Positions 61,396 through 64,000 of a stretch of DNA of 64,000 nucleotides are shown one piece after another. Source of the DNA: Kocuria turfanensis (GTDB taxonomy: Bacteria > Actinomycetota > Actinomycetes > Actinomycetales > Micrococcaceae); contig NZ_CP014480.1 of NCBI RefSeq assembly GCF_001580365.1, positions 2,419,008 to 2,483,007 on the forward strand. Direction: 5' to 3'. How positions within the stretch are numbered: the first letter of the stretch is position 1; every line of letters starts with the position of its first letter. The position numbers were made by a program, and so were the translations under genes. Below the pieces are notes generated by a model. That model saw only the letters and a list, made by a program, of their open reading frames with translations, did not search any database and had not been told where the DNA came from.

Positions 61396-61692
61396 ATGGC
61401 CTTCGTCCAGTTGATCGAATACACCACCTCGAAACCGGAGGAGGTGGAGCGGGTCGTCAACGAGTGGGAGCAGGCCTCTCAGGGGAATCGGACCGCCCGC
61501 CGTGTCCTGCTGGGAAGGGACCGCAAGGACCCCAACCGCTACCGCGAGATCGTCTTCTTCGACTCCTACGAGTCCGCCATGGAGAACTCCAACCTCCCGC
61601 AGACCCAGGAGTACGCCCAGAAGATGATGGAACTCATGGACGGGGAGCCCGCGTTCCACGACCTCGACGTCGTGGAGGACCGGGAGCTCTGA
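61396..61692 (+). CDS. Small dimeric alpha/beta-barrel-like protein (98 aa)
   Basis: ATG 61396 with AAAGGAG 10 bases upstream and a TAAACT -10-like element at 61349-61354. MAFVQLIEYTTSKPEEVERVVNEWEQ, then REIVFFDSYESAMENSN, reads like the ferredoxin-like fold of ABM-type monooxygenases and related small proteins. No catalytic residue set is clear. A strong terminator follows 12 bases after the stop. Confidence 0.7.
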   Translation: MAFVQLIEYTTSKPEEVERVVNEWEQASQGNRTARRVLLGRDRKDPNRYREIVFFDSYESAMENSNLPQTQEYAQKMMELMDGEPAFHDLDVVEDREL

Positions 61693-61703
61693 CCGGCAAG
61701 TGA

Positions 61704-61735
61704 AGGGCCCCGGTGCGAACGCGCACCGGGGCCCT
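61704..61735 (+). terminator. Strong terminator
   Basis: Perfect 14-base arms AGGGCCCCGGTGCG / CGCACCGGGGCCCT with an AACG loop, directly after the 98-residue protein gene. Confidence 0.9.
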
Positions 61736-61770
61736 CGTCCTGCCGGGCCGCCACGGTCGGCCCCAGTCCT

Positions 61771-61971
61771 TCATCGTCCCCGTGGGGCGCCGACGTCCGG
61801 GGTGGAGTCGCCCAGCACCACCAGGCTGCGCCGCAGCGTGTGCACCCAGCCGTCCCAGCCGAGGTCACGCAGCGGCACCCGGTCCTCCGCGGGAATGGCC
61901 AGGCGCCCGATCAGCGTGTACACCGACAGCACGGCGGCTGCGGCGAGCATCAGGAACAGGTCCGTCATCAT
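61771..61971 (-). CDS. Small membrane protein (66 aa)
   Basis: ATG 61971 (a second in-frame ATG follows at once) with CAAGGAGCCAACC upstream, a strong site. One hydrophobic helix at residues 3-22 (TDLFLMLAAAAVLSVYTLIG), then a tryptophan/arginine-rich tail. A palindromic TGGCAGAAAT pair lies 87-121 bases upstream and may control it. Function unknown. Confidence 0.65.
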   Translation of the reverse strand: MMTDLFLMLAAAAVLSVYTLIGRLAIPAEDRVPLRDLGWDGWVHTLRRSLVVLGDSTPDVGAPRGR

Positions 61972-62057
61972 GGTTGGCTCCTTGCCTGTCGTGCGCCGGC
62001 CCGATCCGGCTCACTCTCACACTGACAAGCCTGGTCGCTCGAACCTCCCCGCACGAG

Positions 62058-62092
62058 TGGCAGAAATGCCTCCCTCCGGTCGATTTCTGCCA
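62058..62092. promoter_or_regulatory. Inverted TGGCAGAAAT pair, operator candidate
   Basis: TGGCAGAAAT (62058-62067) and its exact inverse ATTTCTGCCA (62083-62092) are separated by 15 bases, upstream of the minus-strand 66-residue protein gene. A close relative, TGGCAGAGAAT, lies at 63210 in the promoter of the neighbouring GlxA-type regulator. Confidence 0.55.
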
Positions 62093-62237
62093 TTTCCGTC
62101 GGTACCTCGTCCGGGCGCGGCAGAGGACATGTCTCGGACCTCGACCGCGACCACGGACAAGGATCTCAGCCGCGTGGCCGCGGCCGAGGTGCCGCTCACG
62201 GGGCGGCGCTCAGGCGGTGGTGCTCAGGCGGTGCTGC

Positions 62238-63188
62238 TCAGACGGTGGCCGCGAAGCGGCGGCGGTACTGCTGCGGGCTGAGCCTGCGGATCCGGGTGAA
62301 GTGGTGGCGCAGCGTGGCCGCGTTGCCGAAGCCCACGTCCGCGGCGATGCGCTCGACCGGCAGATCCGTCTCCTCGAGGAGCTGCTCGGCCCGGTGCAGG
62401 CGCCGCGCGGTGATCCAGGCGTGCGGGGTGGTGCCCGTCTCGTCGCGGAACCGGCGGGCGAAGGTGCGCGGGGACATGGCCGCGCGCCGGGCCAGGGCGT
62501 CGACGTCGAGCGGCTCGTCGAGGTGTCCCACGATCCAGGTGAGCAGCGGGTCCAGCGTCTCGGCCCGCTGCTCGGGGACCGGCTCCTTGATGAACTGGGC
62601 CTGCCCGCCCTGGCGCTGCGGCGGCACGACCATGCGCCGCGCCACGGTGTTGGCGGCCGCCGAACCGAACTCCTGGCGCCACAGGTGGAGGCAGGCGTCG
62701 AGACCGGCCGCGGTGCCGGCGCTGGTGAGGATCGTGCCGTCCTCCACGTAGAGCACCTCAGGCACCACCTGCGCGGCGGGGAACCGCTCGGCCAGCTCCG
62801 CGGTGTGCATCCAGTGGGTGGTGCAGCGGCGGCCGTCGAGCAGCCCGGCCGCCCCCAGCACGAACGCGCCCGAGCAGATGGACAGGATCCGGGCGCCGCG
62901 GTCGTGGGCCGCGCGCAGCGCCTGGATCACCTCTGCCGGGACGTCCCGTTCCCGGGAGATGGCCGGGAGGACCACGAGATCCGCCGCGGCCACCCGGTCG
63001 AGCCCGTGCTGGACGGCCACGTCGAAGCCGGCGATCGTGCGGACCGGCCGCCCGTCGGGGCTGCACACGGCGAAGTCCATCACCGGCAGCCCGTCGCCGG
63101 AGCGGTCGATCGCCCAGGCCTCGCAGGCCACCCCGAGCTCGAAGGGGGAGACCTCGTCGAACACGATGACGGCTACGTTGCTGATCAT
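62238..63188 (-). CDS. GlxA-type transcriptional regulator (DJ-1/PfpI + AraC)
   Basis: A 316-residue regulator. The N-terminal DJ-1/PfpI-like domain has ILSICSGAFVLGAAGLLDGRRCTTHW with the elbow cysteine. The C-terminal AraC pair is VDALARRAAMSPRTFARRF and VERIAADVGFGNAATLRHHF. No ribosome site is obvious before ATG 63188. Divergent from the NAD(P)-binding protein gene at 63324, with operator-like TGGCA repeats between them. Confidence 0.9.
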   Translation of the reverse strand: MISNVAVIVFDEVSPFELGVACEAWAIDRSGDGLPVMDFAVCSPDGRPVRTIAGFDVAVQHGLDRVAAADLVVLPAISRERDVPAEVIQALRAAHDRGARILSICSGAFVLGAAGLLDGRRCTTHWMHTAELAERFPAAQVVPEVLYVEDGTILTSAGTAAGLDACLHLWRQEFGSAAANTVARRMVVPPQRQGGQAQFIKEPVPEQRAETLDPLLTWIVGHLDEPLDVDALARRAAMSPRTFARRFRDETGTTPHAWITARRLHRAEQLLEETDLPVERIAADVGFGNAATLRHHFTRIRRLSPQQYRRRFAATV

Positions 63189-63209
63189 GGGTCCATGGTC
63201 CCACGGATG

Positions 63210-63243
63210 TGGCAGAGAATCGATGGCAATCGAGAAAGTGCCA
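63210..63243. promoter_or_regulatory. TGGCA half-sites in the divergent promoter
   Basis: TGGCAGAGAAT starts at 63210, TGGCA again at 63224 and the inverse TGCCA at 63239, spaced 14-15 bases or about 1.5 turns. This fits AraC-type binding sites between the regulator and the divergent gene. Confidence 0.5.
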
Positions 63244-63323
63244 CTCGCGGCAGGACCTGTTGGTGAGGAGAATCGATGCCGTCAGCACCAGAACGCGGGC
63301 GGACCGGAAGAGAGCGGTGGGCG

Positions 63324-64000
63324 ATGGAGAGCACGGGTGAGGGCGAGCGCCTGAAGGTGGCCGTCCTGGGGGCGACCGGGCAGCTGGGCTCGCGCGTCGT
63401 GGCGCGCCTGCGGGAGCGAGGTGTCGACGTCGTCGAGGTCTCACGCGGACAGGGCGTCGACGCCTACTCCGGTGCAGGGCTGGACACCGCGTTCGCCGGG
63501 GTCTCCACCGTGGTGGACTGCCTCCACCTGGCCACGCTGTCCCGCCGGCGCGCCGTCGACTACTTCACCACCACGGCCCGCAACGTGCTGGCCGCGGCCC
63601 AGCGGGCCGGGGTGCCGCGCATCGTGTGCGTCACGATCCTCAACGCCCGGGAACCGGAGGTGCACCGGTGGATGGGCTACTACGCGGGCAAGGCCGCCCA
63701 GGAGCGGACCTACCGTGCCGGGCCGGTCCCGGTCACCGTGGTGGCCTCGGCGCAGTGGTACGAACTGGCCGAGACCCTGCTGTCGCAGCTGCGCATCGGC
63801 CCGTTCTCCGTGGTGCCCGGGATGCGCTCCCGGCCGCTGGCCGCCGAGGAGGCCGCCGCGTTCGTCGCCGATCGCGCCCTCGAGCCCGGCGGCACCGCGG
63901 CATTGCGCGACGCCGTCATCGCCGGGCCCGAGGTGCGCGACATGGCGGAGCTGGCCCGTGCCGTCGCCCGGCGCCGAGGAGGGCGCCGGAAGGTCGTCCG
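63324..64000 (+). CDS. NAD(P)-binding (NmrA/atypical SDR) protein, 5' part
   Basis: ATG 63324 with GAGCGGTGGGC upstream; the frame is open to the window edge (225 codons). KVAVLGATGQLGSRVVARLRERG is the Rossmann loop of atypical SDRs. YYAGKAAQERTYRAGPVPVTVVASAQWYELAE follows the pattern of NAD(P)H-binding quinone reductase-like proteins, with the catalytic-type YxxxK only partly recognisable. Likely regulated by the divergent GlxA-type protein. Confidence 0.8.
   Translation, partial: MESTGEGERLKVAVLGATGQLGSRVVARLRERGVDVVEVSRGQGVDAYSGAGLDTAFAGVSTVVDCLHLATLSRRRAVDYFTTTARNVLAAAQRAGVPRIVCVTILNAREPEVHRWMGYYAGKAAQERTYRAGPVPVTVVASAQWYELAETLLSQLRIGPFSVVPGMRSRPLAAEEAAAFVADRALEPGGTAALRDAVIAGPEVRDMAELARAVARRRGGRRKVV

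Overview
This window is very GC-rich, with third codon positions almost all G or C, many GTG starts, and 4-base stop/start overlaps of the ATGA type. It also holds an actinobacterial gene set: a CebEFG-like sugar importer with a LacI repressor, a mycothiol-type DinB enzyme, GlxA-type regulators and IS21/IS110 elements. The source is most likely a chromosome of a member of the Micrococcaceae (a Kocuria- or Arthrobacter-like organism). The genus is an inference. No tRNA, rRNA, CRISPR array, prophage or replication origin was seen.

Layout. 1-6.9 kb: the tail of a glycosyltransferase-like gene, a degenerate glycerophosphodiesterase-like protein, a Gfo/Idh/MocA oxidoreductase, small secreted and YCII-type proteins, and a CueP copper-binding lipoprotein. 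6.9-8.2 kb: an IS110-family element with a structured 5' non-coding end that may encode a bridge RNA. 8.3-15.2 kb: redox enzymes (aldehyde dehydrogenase; a GMC oxidoreductase broken by one extra G in a G6 tract; a flavin monooxygenase-like protein; an FMN reductase), an esterase and an acetyltransferase, with a shared TTGACCCAC motif in two intergenic regions. 15.2-21.4 kb: a complete beta-glucoside (cellobiose-type) uptake operon of binding lipoprotein, two permeases, GH1 beta-glucosidase and LacI repressor, preceded by two CebR-like operators. 21.4-25.2 kb: an Old Yellow Enzyme homologue, an SDR and small membrane proteins. 25.4-27.3 kb: a secreted lysyl-oxidase-like protein and a tectonin-like propeller lipoprotein with atypical codon use. 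27.3-32.4 kb: secreted hydrolases (HNH nuclease-like lipoprotein with excalibur tail, phytase-like/GDPD fusion, metzincin protease) and a dienelactone hydrolase. 32.5-36.2 kb: a D-galactonate catabolic operon (dgoK-dgoA-dgoD) divergent from an IclR regulator. 36.3-49.5 kb: small membrane proteins, a serine hydrolase, two paralogous GYD-domain genes with matching upstream regions, regulators and a FAD monooxygenase. 49.5-54.8 kb: a thermonuclease-like lipoprotein, a NERD-domain protein plus a truncated copy of part of it, and a pair of CNNM/CorC membrane proteins. 55.0-57.6 kb: an IS21-family element with exact ends and a 5-bp target duplication that splits a 134-aa membrane protein gene. 57.8-64.0 kb: a subtilisin-like protease, a D-2-hydroxyacid dehydrogenase, and a GlxA-type regulator divergent from an NAD(P)-binding protein that runs off the window.

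How genes work together. The clearest pathways are beta-glucoside import and hydrolysis (15.5-21.3 kb) and D-galactonate breakdown to pyruvate and glyceraldehyde-3-phosphate (32.5-35.3 kb, no transporter in the window). The rest looks like ordinary accessory metabolism of a soil or surface actinobacterium. I found no convincing new multi-gene system. The best leads are the IS110 bridge-RNA region, the exactly resolved IS21 disruption, the GYD gene pair with its conserved upstream block, and several motif sets that look like operators.
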